A DNA stretch of 29,934 nt from Mesaphorura yosii (taxonomy: Eukaryota > Arthropoda > Collembola > Poduromorpha > Tullbergiidae). The DNA is taken from assembly GCA_009869945.1 (NCBI GenBank), contig WIXG01000641.1, positions 1-29,934 of the forward strand, written 5' to 3'. Positions 9,547 to 18,405 of the stretch are shown piece after piece. The notes under the pieces are model-generated. The model did not search any database. It saw only the letters and a list, made by a program, of their open reading frames with translations, and had not been told where the DNA came from. Each line of letters starts with the position of its first letter. Position 1 is the first letter of the stretch. Made by a program: the position numbers and the translations under genes.

Positions 9547-10442
9547 AATAGCAAGTAAATGTTAATAGTAAAGTTACATCGAAACCATGGCATATCTTCG
9601 ATCATAAGTTCGAATATCAGCAATTCAATTAGTTGGAATGTCCTTAAACAAAGAGTTCCAGATTCTTCACGGAAACCTGGCCTGAATTGGGTTGAATTAG
9701 GAGCTGGAGCCCTTGCGTCTAGTCTGCAGGCCTTGAAAAGTGGGACACCCATATTAAAATCAGTCAAAAACAAGTCTGCACGTCTTTGCACTTCGAACCA
9801 CGAGTGTCGCAAAAAGGATTACTCAACAAGTACACAACTATTAAGAAGGCTTTCATGGAGTAAACACTACGCTGCCTTCGAGTGCCCTGGTGGCTTAATT
9901 TTAACTCCCAATCGCCGTCTTCTTTCAGATTTTTACTTTGAAAAATTATTGTTCTTAAAAGCTTATAATCACAAAAGAAATGTATACATTGAAAGGATTT
10001 TGAATTTGTATCTTAGAAATACAGATTGGATTTTGAGATGAATAAAAAGTAGTTTAAATCCAGGATTTTGTACTTTGTATTTTAACGAAAAAAGGATTTG
10101 ATCTTGAAGAGAAATTTTGAGGAATTTAACCAAGTATTTCCAAAATACTTTTGAAAGGATCTTGGGTAACCCTGCTGCATATGACATCCTCATGTAAGTC
10201 CACGCGTTCGGGCAAAGTGAACAGGTTGAACTGTGCCCTTCTTCTGAGAAAGAACACGTAACGGTATAAATTTCTGATGTAGCGGACGAACCTGGAGCCT
10301 GTTTTCAACAATGTAGAGTCTTGGACATAAATGGTGGTACTGGTAAACATGTTCGACATTGCCCGACCTGAACAGGCAACAATTTCGTATTGAAAATAAT
10401 AACGACGAGCCAAGTCCTATCGACAGTGCCAAGCTATCCATT
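9547..10442. other. Intergenic region with repeat debris
   Basis: A frame of 160 codons at 9559-10041 (+) overlaps one on the other strand; neither has a domain I recognise. From about 9985 to 10165 the sequence repeats variants of GGATTTTG followed by an A/T run, and includes a small inverted motif around AAGTATTTCCAAAATACTT (10132-10150). That is the look of a decayed non-autonomous DNA element. Confidence 0.4.
9985..10165. repeat. AT-rich degenerate repeat (MITE-like debris)
   Basis: GGATTTTG-type words recur at about 9996, 10028, 10062 and 10095, and the palindromic AAGTATTT...AAATACTT motif lies near 10132-10150. This looks like the remains of a miniature inverted-repeat element, but I cannot define its ends or a target duplication. 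Confidence 0.35.
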
Positions 10443-10648
10443 TTAATTGTATGGTATACAATAGGGCACAAAGGAGTTCTTTAACTTCTCCCAAAACGAG
10501 CCACCTTTCGCAGTGAGGATAGTGTGGACCCCGAAGATCGGTATCAAGGAAACAAAAGCTCCATACAAAATCCAAGCGCAGACTCGAGCCACTGCAGGAT
10601 ATCCTCTTTTTTCAGGGATAGGAGACTCATACATGACCACAGTATACA
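10443..10648 (-). pseudogene. SLC6-type neurotransmitter transporter, isolated last exon
   Basis: About 68 codons ending in TAA. The peptide reads like the extreme C-terminus of sodium/chloride-dependent transporters (SNF/SLC6): GYPAVARVCAWILYG (family YPxWAxxxGW), FVSLIPIFGVHTIL (family SxxxIPxxxxxxL) and GGSFWEKLKNSFVPY (family GxxxxRLKxxxxP). It opens with an acceptor-like CTCTAG, but that sequence coincides with the end of a hAT-like repeat, so the exon may instead be cut by the insertion. I find no upstream SLC6 exon on this strand anywhere in the window. It is either a gene fragment or the last exon of a gene with a very distant 5' part; a fragment is likelier. Confidence 0.5.
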
Positions 10649-10649
10649 C

Positions 10650-10810
10650 TAGAGATGAGTCGTGGATCGGATATTTTTGGATAATCCGAGTCCAATCCAA
10701 TCCATTTGGATTTGGGTTGGATGGATTTTAAAAATAATTTAGTATTGGATTTGGATTGGGTTGGATTTCTTTGAAAGTTGAAAGCTTGGATTTGGATTGG
10801 GACATTTCTG
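10650..10810. mobile_element. Short non-autonomous hAT-like element with TTGGAT repeats
   Basis: The left end reads TAGAGATGAGTCGTGGATCG and the right end, on the opposite strand, CAGAAATGTCCCAATCC, resembling the CAGAGATG-type termini of hAT elements. The inside is dominated by GGATTTGGATTGGG repeats, with the opposite orientation near the left end (CCAATCCAATCC). About 161 bp, so it encodes nothing. I could not find a convincing 8-bp target-site duplication, which lowers confidence. Confidence 0.4.
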
Positions 10811-11270
10811 TACGATATGGGTAGCAAATAATCAGCACCGCTTAGGCGTTGTCTGTGCAGGTCGGTGTGTACTTCGCCTATACCATCGTACATCAAAGGA
10901 TTGGGGAGAATGTGATAGTATTTGTGTATGTCCAAATCCACCAGGTTATATGGAATTTAGACCACAGGAGACTTATTCTTAATTGTACTTATAGTAGCAT
11001 TTCATACACACATGAACTGAACACGGAAATAAAGAAGCTATTGACTAACCTTGCTCTTCCTCTAGCTTTCACGTGAAAACATTGTGGCTCGTCGTGGCGG
11101 CCTTAGGAGGACACGCGCCACATGAATAAGTAGTGTCCAGCTTTACATATTCATATCTGCTAAATAAATGTTCCCAGAAATAATCAAGGACAGTGGTAGT
11201 AGACAGGTGATATTTAAAAATGCATGTGAATTCTGTAGAATTTGAATCTAAACAAAACAAACAACAAAAT
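10811..11270. other. Intergenic region, no gene called
   Basis: A plus-strand frame at 10849-11076 starts without ATG and has one hydrophobic run (VIVFVYVQIHQVIW), but no family match that I can defend. The rest is AT-rich 5' flank of the next receptor. Confidence 0.35.
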
Positions 11271-12619
11271 ATGGTGATGAACATGGACTTCGAGATATAT
11301 GCAATTCTGAGAAAAAGTGATGGAATCGACCTCGAAACGTGCGATTCAAAGACATAGTGATGGAATCAACAAATAACATTGGAAAATAAATTATTAGATT
11401 TGGTGTCCTCGGCCCACGCGCTGCACTTTTCTTTTCAGTCGTGTTGATGTGCTTGTCTAGAAGCAAAATGATCTCTGAACAATCTTTCCACCTCTTTGCG
11501 TTCATCATTCACCTTGGATCATGGACCAAGATTCTGCCATACACCTGGAACCCGAATGATTACACTCTTGGCGTTGTACGTTACCTGTTCCTTTGGCGGC
11601 TATTTGCTGTATGTGGTTTTATCCTGCAGTGGACCCTCGTCATTTGTGCTGGCCTCGGACTGTTGTACCCTGCTTCCAAAATTGGTGACATGATCTTATT
11701 CTTCACAATCCTCTTTGGTGAGATTTTCTCATCAGTGTTCCAAATCTACAATCTCTTTTGGCCTGCAGAGTCTGCTCTGCTTCTATCCTCCATTCACTCT
11801 CATGCACGTCGACAAGCGGTTTACTTCCGGATGAACATACGGCGCAATCCTGACGGGGTGGATAAATTTAGTAAGCCTTTCGTGATATTTTCAACTTTAC
11901 TCATCGCACTGTTTGTACTGGGCAACGTCATGCAAGCACATGTACAGCCGCCTCCTATGCCATACCGTGTCCTTCGTTCGAATTCCTTTGCACTGAACGT
12001 AATGGTAAGTCTTGCTTGGGGATATCAAGCAATGGTCAGCGTAATTACTGGTCAATACTTCGTGCTCATGGTCCTCAACTATCTTAATTGTATGGACAAC
12101 TTCCTGAAACTAATTCAAGTGTCTTATCGAAGTAGTCATCAGCATGTTAGGCGGGTCCACCTACTCCATCGTACACATCAAGTCCTTCATGTCCATGCTA
12201 TCGAATTTGTTGCAGCCATGGTGCTGTCAACAATAGCCACAAGTGCCGTATTGCAAATCACTGCATTTTATTCAGCTGTTAGTCTTAAAGCGAGTAATGC
12301 AAGCACAATCTATGTGGCAAGTATTATCCTGCTACCATTCATCGTCCTCGTATGTACAAAGATCTGCCTTCAGTATGTTGTGGGGTATACGAATGCAAGC
12401 ACTGAACTACCGAAGAGTATCAGGGCATGGACGAGTCAGATTTCGCCAAAGCAAATGCGTGACCTGAAATTGTACAGAAAAATGTACCGTCGAATGTACC
12501 GCACATACCGGCCATTCTACATTCGGATTGGTAACCTTATGAATATTGATAACCGTACCTTTGTACTACTCACTTCGGATGTGGTGTTTCAGTCTGTTGT
12601 GAATTTATTGCTGATGTGA
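11271..12619 (+). CDS. Gustatory-type seven-transmembrane chemoreceptor 2
   Basis: The main exon is 11439-12619. A strong acceptor CTTTTCTTTTCAG ends at 11438. Upstream, 11271-11316 gives a short Met-led peptide (MNMDFEIYAILRK) ending at AAAAA|GTGATG in phase 1, which matches the acceptor phase and would give 408 residues, close to receptor 3. If that exon is wrong, the first ATG is 11447 (390 residues). Seven hydrophobic segments are visible, such as RLFAVCGFILQWTLVICAG, FFTILFGEIFSSVFQIY, FSTLLIALFVLGNV and YVASIILLPFIVLVCTKI. The C-terminus YRPFYIRIGNLMNIDNRT followed by a last helix ending in LLLM matches the other two receptors. A GR-like ligand-gated receptor in the dendrite membrane of a sensory cell is expected. 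AT-richer than receptor 1. Confidence 0.75.
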
Positions 12620-12622
12620 ACA

Positions 12623-12628
12623 AATAAA
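12623..12628 (+). terminator. Poly(A) signal AATAAA of chemoreceptor 2
   Basis: AATAAA begins 3 nt after the receptor stop codon (12617-12619), implying a very short 3' UTR. Confidence 0.55.
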
Positions 12629-12915
12629 TATACATACTATTGATACTATGTGAGGTTCTAAAAGTATAAAGACTCGAGGACAAGAATGAAAAGCTCATCT
12701 AAGATGGCCCAGCCAAGAGCAGCTGCATGTTCTACTCAGGCAATTGCAAGTAATAGGTTTATTTGGCCAGTCGTGCGAGTATGATTGATGTGTTCTGTGA
12801 AGCCGAATCCAGGTATATACTTGAAACAGTTCATCAAAGGTTTATAGGGATGGATTTATCGCTTGTCAACCACTTAGTATCAACACTTCCGTAATAAAAA
12901 CTGACCCGTTTCAGT

Positions 12916-13197
12916 TCCGAAGACCCGGGCAAGACTCAAGAGGGTTGGTTGTTGCCCTCTATCAGCACTTTCTTCGGAATGGAACGTATTGACTCGTTCA
13001 ATCTCCTTGATGGCTCTTGGCTTCCGCCAGCAATCATTGTAAAGGGGATGAGGTACGAGATTACTGGCTACGATAACGAAAGAAGACCAAATAAGTCAGA
13101 GGCTGGCTGCATTTTCGTAGTCAAAGTACTAGTAAACAATGTGTCTTTCCAAACGCTTTCAAATCGTTTTAATTGGCATTCAGGCATTCCAGGTTGA
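12916..13197 (+). CDS. Unassigned open frame, possible orphan exon
   Basis: Starting after an acceptor-like CCGTTTCAG (ends at 12915), about 93 codons stay open to a TGA at 13197, with non-repetitive, protein-like composition (for example FFGMERIDSFNLLDGSWLPP and GCIFVVKVLVNNVSF). There is no ATG near the start and no matching 5' exon, so it would be the last exon of a gene whose beginning I cannot find, or a relic. I recognise no domain. Confidence 0.2.
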   Translation, partial: SEDPGKTQEGWLLPSISTFFGMERIDSFNLLDGSWLPPAIIVKGMRYEITGYDNERRPNKSEAGCIFVVKVLVNNVSFQTLSNRFNWHSGIPG

Positions 13198-13657
13198 ACC
13201 TGAACTAAAACTCGAATTTAACATCATTTAATTTAATGAAATCAGTGATCAATGTCTGATATTGTTAATTAGTGTTTCCGCTCCAATTTAGTTGATGGAT
13301 TGTGAAATGCATGCGTTATTGTCTTTTCCATCAGAAACCGATACACGTGAAGCTTAATTTTGGTTGCTTGTATTGCCAAAATGGTGCCGATTGCGTCATA
13401 TTGCCCGTCGTCCCTGGATAATTTGATAATTCTAGTTGCGGCCTCTCGTCGTGGTGGCCAACAGGCCAACCAATCTTGACTTGGTACAATAACGACACTA
13501 CATCAAGCAATCATTTATGGGATCACTCCTGTTATCGTTGCATATGAATGAACACGGTCAAAGTAGTCAAGGTCATGAAGATTACGAACGAACTGTCGTT
13601 GGGCAAGCTTTTCCTTTCTTCTCACAGTCACCTCTTGACACCAATCGGGAATAGAAG
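13198..13657. other. Intergenic region and 5' leader of chemoreceptor 3
   Basis: AT-rich. A minus-strand frame (13269-13469) has no recognisable domain. A strong acceptor CCTTTCTTCTCACAG ends at 13627, 30 nt before the receptor ATG, and the exon that follows carries an in-frame TAG before the ATG, so this would be a 5' UTR intron. Confidence 0.45.
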
Positions 13658-14974
13658 ATGGATCTGCTAGAAATGCATGAACTTAAGATTATACGGACAA
13701 ACCCCAAAAGTGATCGAAGATTTGAGCTTCATCATATCGCTCGCTACATAACGTGTGCTGGTTGGATCAAATGCACTCCGTTCACTTGGCCAACGGCTCA
13801 TGGACGCCATCATGGATTTCCGCCAGTGTGTACGATGGACAAATGGTATCAGAAACTGATCGTGAACGCAATGCACGCATACATTATCTTGTACTCGATA
13901 TACCTTTGGATCGATGGCTGTGTAAATCTGCCAGATGATATCCGAGCGAGGAAATGGATTGAAGTCATTCTTGGTGGGATCTATCTCGTAGGCTATTGCA
14001 TGATTGTGGTATGCTATCGAATTCATCACATACTCCAGTCTCATGATATGGCTGGAGCCGTCAATCAGATGCTCAGCTACGTCCAATACGTGATGGGTAC
14101 GCATTATAACTAATTAGTGTACATGATAATTTATTTTGAAGTGCCCATAATTGCAGAAATCAATCCTAAAACACGTCCTCACTTCATTCGTCGCTGGAAG
14201 ATCCTGAATTACATCGGACTTGCTGCATACGTAGTCACTGTTTGCGGGATCTTCACATGCGGATGTGTATTTCTTCTGTTTCCTCATCATCGCCGTTACT
14301 GGCACTATAATCTACTTTCTCCAAACCTTCAATCCAACGTTTTGGTCATTGGTTGTCTGTTTATAATCGAACTGGGCATGGTTGGGGTTACATGGCCGAG
14401 CTACTTCACCGAAGCCTTTCTGAACATTCTTTACATCGACACACTGGCAAATGCTCTGCGAATTCTAAAAAATATATTGAAGGAGGGAGGGCATGGTGAA
14501 TTGCTGGTGAGAACGTTCAAAGAAATCAGGCTCCTAAACATCGTGTATGACAAAGCATTCGGTGGATTCGGGTTACCTGCTTTTCAGGCTGGATGTACCA
14601 TCATGGCATTGCTAAGCACCGCTGCAGCATTTCATTGGGCTTCGGATCTGAATCTACTTCTCCTTATCTTTTTGTGCTTGGTATCAACGAGTCTACTTGG
14701 TTTGTTAGCAATTCTACTCCCAATGGCAGCGAATATTCATGAGAACTCGACAGCGATTGTGGAACAACTTAAAGCACGAAAGTACCTACACCTGATGGAC
14801 CACAATAGCATCATGACGAATAACAACAGAGACACATCCCGGATCGAACTCTTGTCGGTGGTCCCCTTTTCGATTAGTATTGGCTCCTTCTACCGAATCC
14901 AACGAATCACACCACTCACGTACTCGAATCTATTCATGGGCTACCTGATAACGATTTTGATTGCAATTCAGTGA
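13658..14974 (+). CDS. Gustatory-type seven-transmembrane chemoreceptor 3
   Basis: Exons 13658-14096 and 14157-14974. The 60-bp intron has donor G|GTACGC and acceptor ATAATTGCAG, phase 1 on both sides, giving 418 residues. An in-frame TAG 6 nt upstream of the ATG fixes the start, unless Met at 13673 is used. Seven hydrophobic segments are visible, including AYIILYSIYLW, ILGGIYLVGYCMIVVCY, AAYVVTVCGIFTCGCVFLLF and LLLLIFLCLVSTSLLGLLAIL. The C-terminus VVPFSISIGSFYRIQRIT followed by LTYSNLFMGYL is the family signature shared with receptors 1 and 2. The N-terminal GWIKCTPFTW aligns with GSWTKILPYTW of receptor 2, so these two are probably tandem paralogues. Ligand unknown. Confidence 0.85.
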
Positions 14975-15112
14975 ATCCAGTTAAACAACCAGGCTTGAAG
15001 GGTGACAAAACAGAAATAGAAATCATTCAATTAACACGTAATTCATTGTAGTTATAATTATAAGACAGAAGAAAAAGACAGGCCTTTATAGTGCTACAGT
15101 TAAAACTTGTAA

Positions 15113-15118
15113 AATAAA
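15113..15118 (+). terminator. Possible poly(A) signal AATAAA of chemoreceptor 3
   Basis: The first AATAAA on the plus strand after the receptor stop, 139 nt downstream. It lies just beyond the 3' end of the convergent MYND gene, so the two transcription units would nearly touch. Confidence 0.4.
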
Positions 15119-15167
15119 TCCGGTATCAAGATTCCAGAGTTCATTAACTAATATATAAAAACAAGAA

Positions 15168-15819
15168 TCAAATATCAGAATGTTTACGTTTGAGACCACG
15201 TGCACAGCATTCTTCACGATGGCGAACCAAATCAACTTTCTGACATTCAGTATTCTTGAAAGAACTCCCTTGTTCAGACATTCAGCATTACAGTAGCATA
15301 CTTTTTTTTTGCATTGTCCACATTTGTAGAGCTCCAGTGCCGTCACGTCGTCGTCGGTGGTGGGTCCATCATCATTCGTCATTCCATCAAGAAATTCGAC
15401 GAGATCAAGATCAATGTCACGCTCTCCATTTAGGCTTCGAGTGATGAGAACAGCATGCTCGATCTGATTAAGTTCGTAATATGAACGAGCCTCCAGGTAA
15501 ATGGATTTGTCGAGTAGGCTCTTATCGAGGGTTTTGACGTTCCGCTGATGCTCCTGGGGAAAGATGGTCACTTTTCGGATCCAAAGGTTACACATTGGAG
15601 TCTGCAGAGCAAGAAGTTGGCCAATAATTTTTGTATTTTTTGCTCGAATTCATGTGTCAGTGCCGAGTTTATGCGGAGTGAACGTACACGAAACTTGAAG
15701 AGATCGGTCAGCTGAATGCTAAAGGCCAAGACCAAATCTCGAGTAAACATGCGCATTGCGGAGAGACCGCAAATATTCGGAGGTTGATCGAATAAACCTC
15801 TTTCTCTTTTGACATGCAC
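15168..15819 (-). pseudogene. MYND-type zinc-finger protein gene, frame-disrupted
   Basis: Exon 1 (15819-15688, 44 codons) joins exon 2 (from 15601) through an 86-bp phase-0 intron with donor CGT|GTACGT and acceptor TTGCTCTGCAG. Exon 2 encodes an acidic stretch and then the start of a MYND finger (KCGQCKKKVCYCNAEC). The expected second half (QKVDLVRHREEC) is present but in a different frame, after an extra 35 bp flanked by an 8-bp direct repeat (15243-15250 and 15278-15285). Read straight through, the frame instead runs hydrophobic to 15086. A 47-bp intron starting GTATGC (phase 0) would restore the frame but drop two zinc ligands. So this is a recent pseudogene, an assembly error, or a gene with an odd tiny intron. 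It lies 105 nt past the polyketide synthase stop on the same strand. Confidence 0.45.
15243..15285. repeat. 8-bp direct repeat flanking a 27-bp insertion in the MYND exon
   Basis: ACATTCAG occurs at 15243-15250 and 15278-15285 (period 35). Removing one copy plus the 27 bp between them restores a continuous MYND cysteine pattern. This has the look of a target-site duplication or slippage duplication. Confidence 0.55.
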
Positions 15820-15914
15820 TTTAATTCTTTATTCTAAGTCCTAATTTTAAAAATGGATATCTTCATTAAAATAATTCTCACTATTTAATATATTTCACTT
15901 ATTTGTATGCTATT

Positions 15915-15920
15915 TTTATT
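15915..15920 (-). terminator. Poly(A) signal AATAAA of the polyketide synthase gene
   Basis: On the minus strand the gene ends TAG, then TTG, then AATAAA. The signal starts 3 nt after the stop codon, so the 3' UTR is probably only 20-40 nt. This is a eukaryotic processing signal on a gene of bacterial/fungal-like content. Confidence 0.65.
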
Positions 15921-15923
15921 CAA

Positions 15924-18405
15924 CTATTTGTACCAATGAGCCGTTCCTTGAAATGGGTACGGCGGCAAACTCAGCCTTTCGTACTCCGCCGCATCGTAGA
16001 GCAGCTCCAGCTTCACTTTCATGCCTTTCTGGTAGAGTTCACCCAGGGCGGCGATCAGGCTGGGGAAATCTTCAATTACAAGCTTGTTCACAGACGCCGT
16101 GGGCGTAGGCCTGAGCGTTGACGGCACTCCTTCCTCGTCGTCGCTTAGGAAGATGGTCAGGGGCTGCCGACTCCCGTGAGCGAGGCGGTCCCTCCCGCGG
16201 GCGCCAGCGCCCCGGCATTTTTCCACCCAATACCTCGTTTTCCCAATCCCTCCCGCCACGGCCACGTGTGAGTGCGCCGGAGGCGCCGCCAAGTCGGATG
16301 CAGATGGTAGCGGGCTTTCTGGTTTGAATTGAATTTGGCCACCGTACCCTGCGTTCAGCTCCCTGCCGCTGATTCGGTCAGCACTCCCTTGCTGCTGCAC
16401 CTGCAGCCCGCTCACTCCGTCCCACTCGTTGGAGTCCGTCCTCGAAAACGAGACTTCCTTCTTCAGGCCCGCCGCTGCCTTGACGAGCCGCCAGGAGTCG
16501 TCCAGTGCGATGAGGCCCGTGTGGACAGCCGCCACGAGCTCTCCGATCCCTGTCCCGCTGATCGCCTCAGGAATCACGCCCAACTCGAGCAGAGCCGCGA
16601 CAAGAATGAACTGACTGCTGTATTCATACAGAATTAAATTCCCGCTGCGTCCGTCATGCGGCGCTGCCGCAGCAAGCAGGTCTTGAATTCGGAATCCATG
16701 CGCCGCGGCGGAGGAGCTCAGCTGTGCTCGGTACTTTGCAAAGAGCGGGACGGCCTCGTACAAGTGGGGTGGGAAGTAGAAGGCCCCGTCAATTTGGAAA
16801 AGCGTCGCCTCGGGGCAACCAAGAATTCTTGTATGAGAAGCGGAGGTGCCAATTTTAATTTGGTGCAGTAGTTCGTCTTTCGAACCTGCAAGGATCACGT
16901 GCCTGAACTCGGAGTGATGTTCCCTGGTCGCAGTCAGGCTGAAGGCCATGCAAGGCAGGAGTGTGGAGTCTTCGTCGTCTTCTGGCTGCCCTGCCACCGA
17001 GGCCGCTGCTGCTGCGGCCAGCAGATACTCGTGGTAGGAAAGCATGAGAGCTCTTAGTGCAGGCTCTGACCGGGCCGACAAAGGAAACAGGAGCGGCGGC
17101 GGTAACATGCGGGCTCGATTGTGTGCCCGATGCTTTGTCATCCCATTTTGGATGATCGCGAAGGCGTTCGTTCCCGAGTACCCCATGGAAGCCAGCCCAG
17201 CCAGCATCGTTGGGTTCTCAGAAGGCCACCGAGTTGCCTGGCGAGGAATGTTGAAGAATCGCGTGTTGTTGATGTCCGGGTTGAGTATCTGCAGGTTGAG
17301 AACGGGCGGCACGCGCCTGTGTGCCATGGACATGATGACCTTGACCAGCCCCGCCAGTCCCGAGCAGGCTTCTAGGTGACCAACGTTAGGTTTGGCGGTC
17401 CCTAGCACGAGCGGCCGCTCTCGTCCGTTTCCGAACACGGCTTCCAGCGCGTTCACTTCCAGCGCGTCTCCCAGTTTGCTGCCCGCGCCCTGAGCTTCGA
17501 CGTACTCCACGTCAGAGGCCGCCGTGCGAGCGTCCAGCAGCGCCTCCTGCAGCAGTTGAACCTGTGCGCCGCCCGCCGGGGCGCCAAGTCCCGCCCCAAC
17601 GCCGGAGTGTGTCACCGCGCTCCCTTTGATGATTGCCAGGCATGAGTCGTCATAGTCGGCCGCTCGTTTGAGTACAACGACGGCCACGCCTTCACCCCGC
17701 ACAAACCCCGACGCGCCCGCATCGAAGGATTGCGTGAGCCCGTCCGAGCTGAGAAGCCCGCCTCGGTCGTACCCGACGTACTTGTCGTGCGAGAGGAGGA
17801 GATTCGATCCCCCGACGAGCACCGTATCTGCCTGCCCCGTCCGGAGGGCCTGGACGCCGAGGTGCAGGGCGACGAGTGAGGACGAGCATGCCGTGTCCAC
17901 GGCCATGCTTGGGCCCTGCAGGCCGAGAATTTGACTGATCCGTCCGGCCGCGATGCAGTGTGCGTTTCCGAGCAGCGCGAGGAATGGACCGTCCTTCTCC
18001 TCTTCTGAGCCAGCTCGAGTGAGGAGATGCGCGTAGTCGTGTCCCGAAACTCCGATGAACAGCCCCGTCTTGCTACCTTTCAACTGCCCCGGCGGGATAC
18101 CGGCGTCTTCGAGCGCGTGCCACGTCAGCTGAAGAAGGAGTCGCTGTTGGGGGTCCATGAGTCTCGCCTCGCGTGGCGTAACGTAGAAGAAATCGTGGTC
18201 GAAACGGTCGTGGTCGCTGATAAAAGAGCCGAATGGCCGCATTCCCGTGCCAGCGCCTTCTTCTTCGAAGTAACTCGCCAGCTCACGCCGAGTGCTCGGG
18301 ACACGCGTGACCGAGTGCTTCCCGCCAATCAACATCTCCCAGAATTCGTCGGGGGAGTCGGCGCCCCCAATTTTGCAAGCCATTCCGATCACGGCGACGT
18401 CCTTC
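15924..18405 (-). other. PKS terminal KS2-AT2 didomain, catalytically degenerate
   Basis: Residues about 3482-4307. KS2 keeps DTACSSS (Cys3654) and NVGHLEA (His3824), but the HGTGT motif reads EAQGAGSKLGD, so the first catalytic His is Gln3786. Non-elongating KS0 domains of trans-AT assembly lines characteristically lose this His. AT2 has GTGIGEL where GHSxGE is expected (Gly4100 for Ser, Thr for His), and its N-terminal GQGS motif is also gone. The protein stops just after the usual post-AT linker motif LPPYPFQ. It may serve as a structural, gatekeeping or acyl-holding unit rather than an extender module. Confidence 0.85.

Noticed and set aside
9048..9812. 254-codon minus-strand frame
   Set aside because: Mostly antisense to the last exon of the EcKinase-like gene; no recognisable domain.
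10797..11076. Plus-strand frames suggesting another receptor fragment
   Set aside because: Only one short hydrophobic stretch, no family motif and no splice sites that join it to receptor 2.
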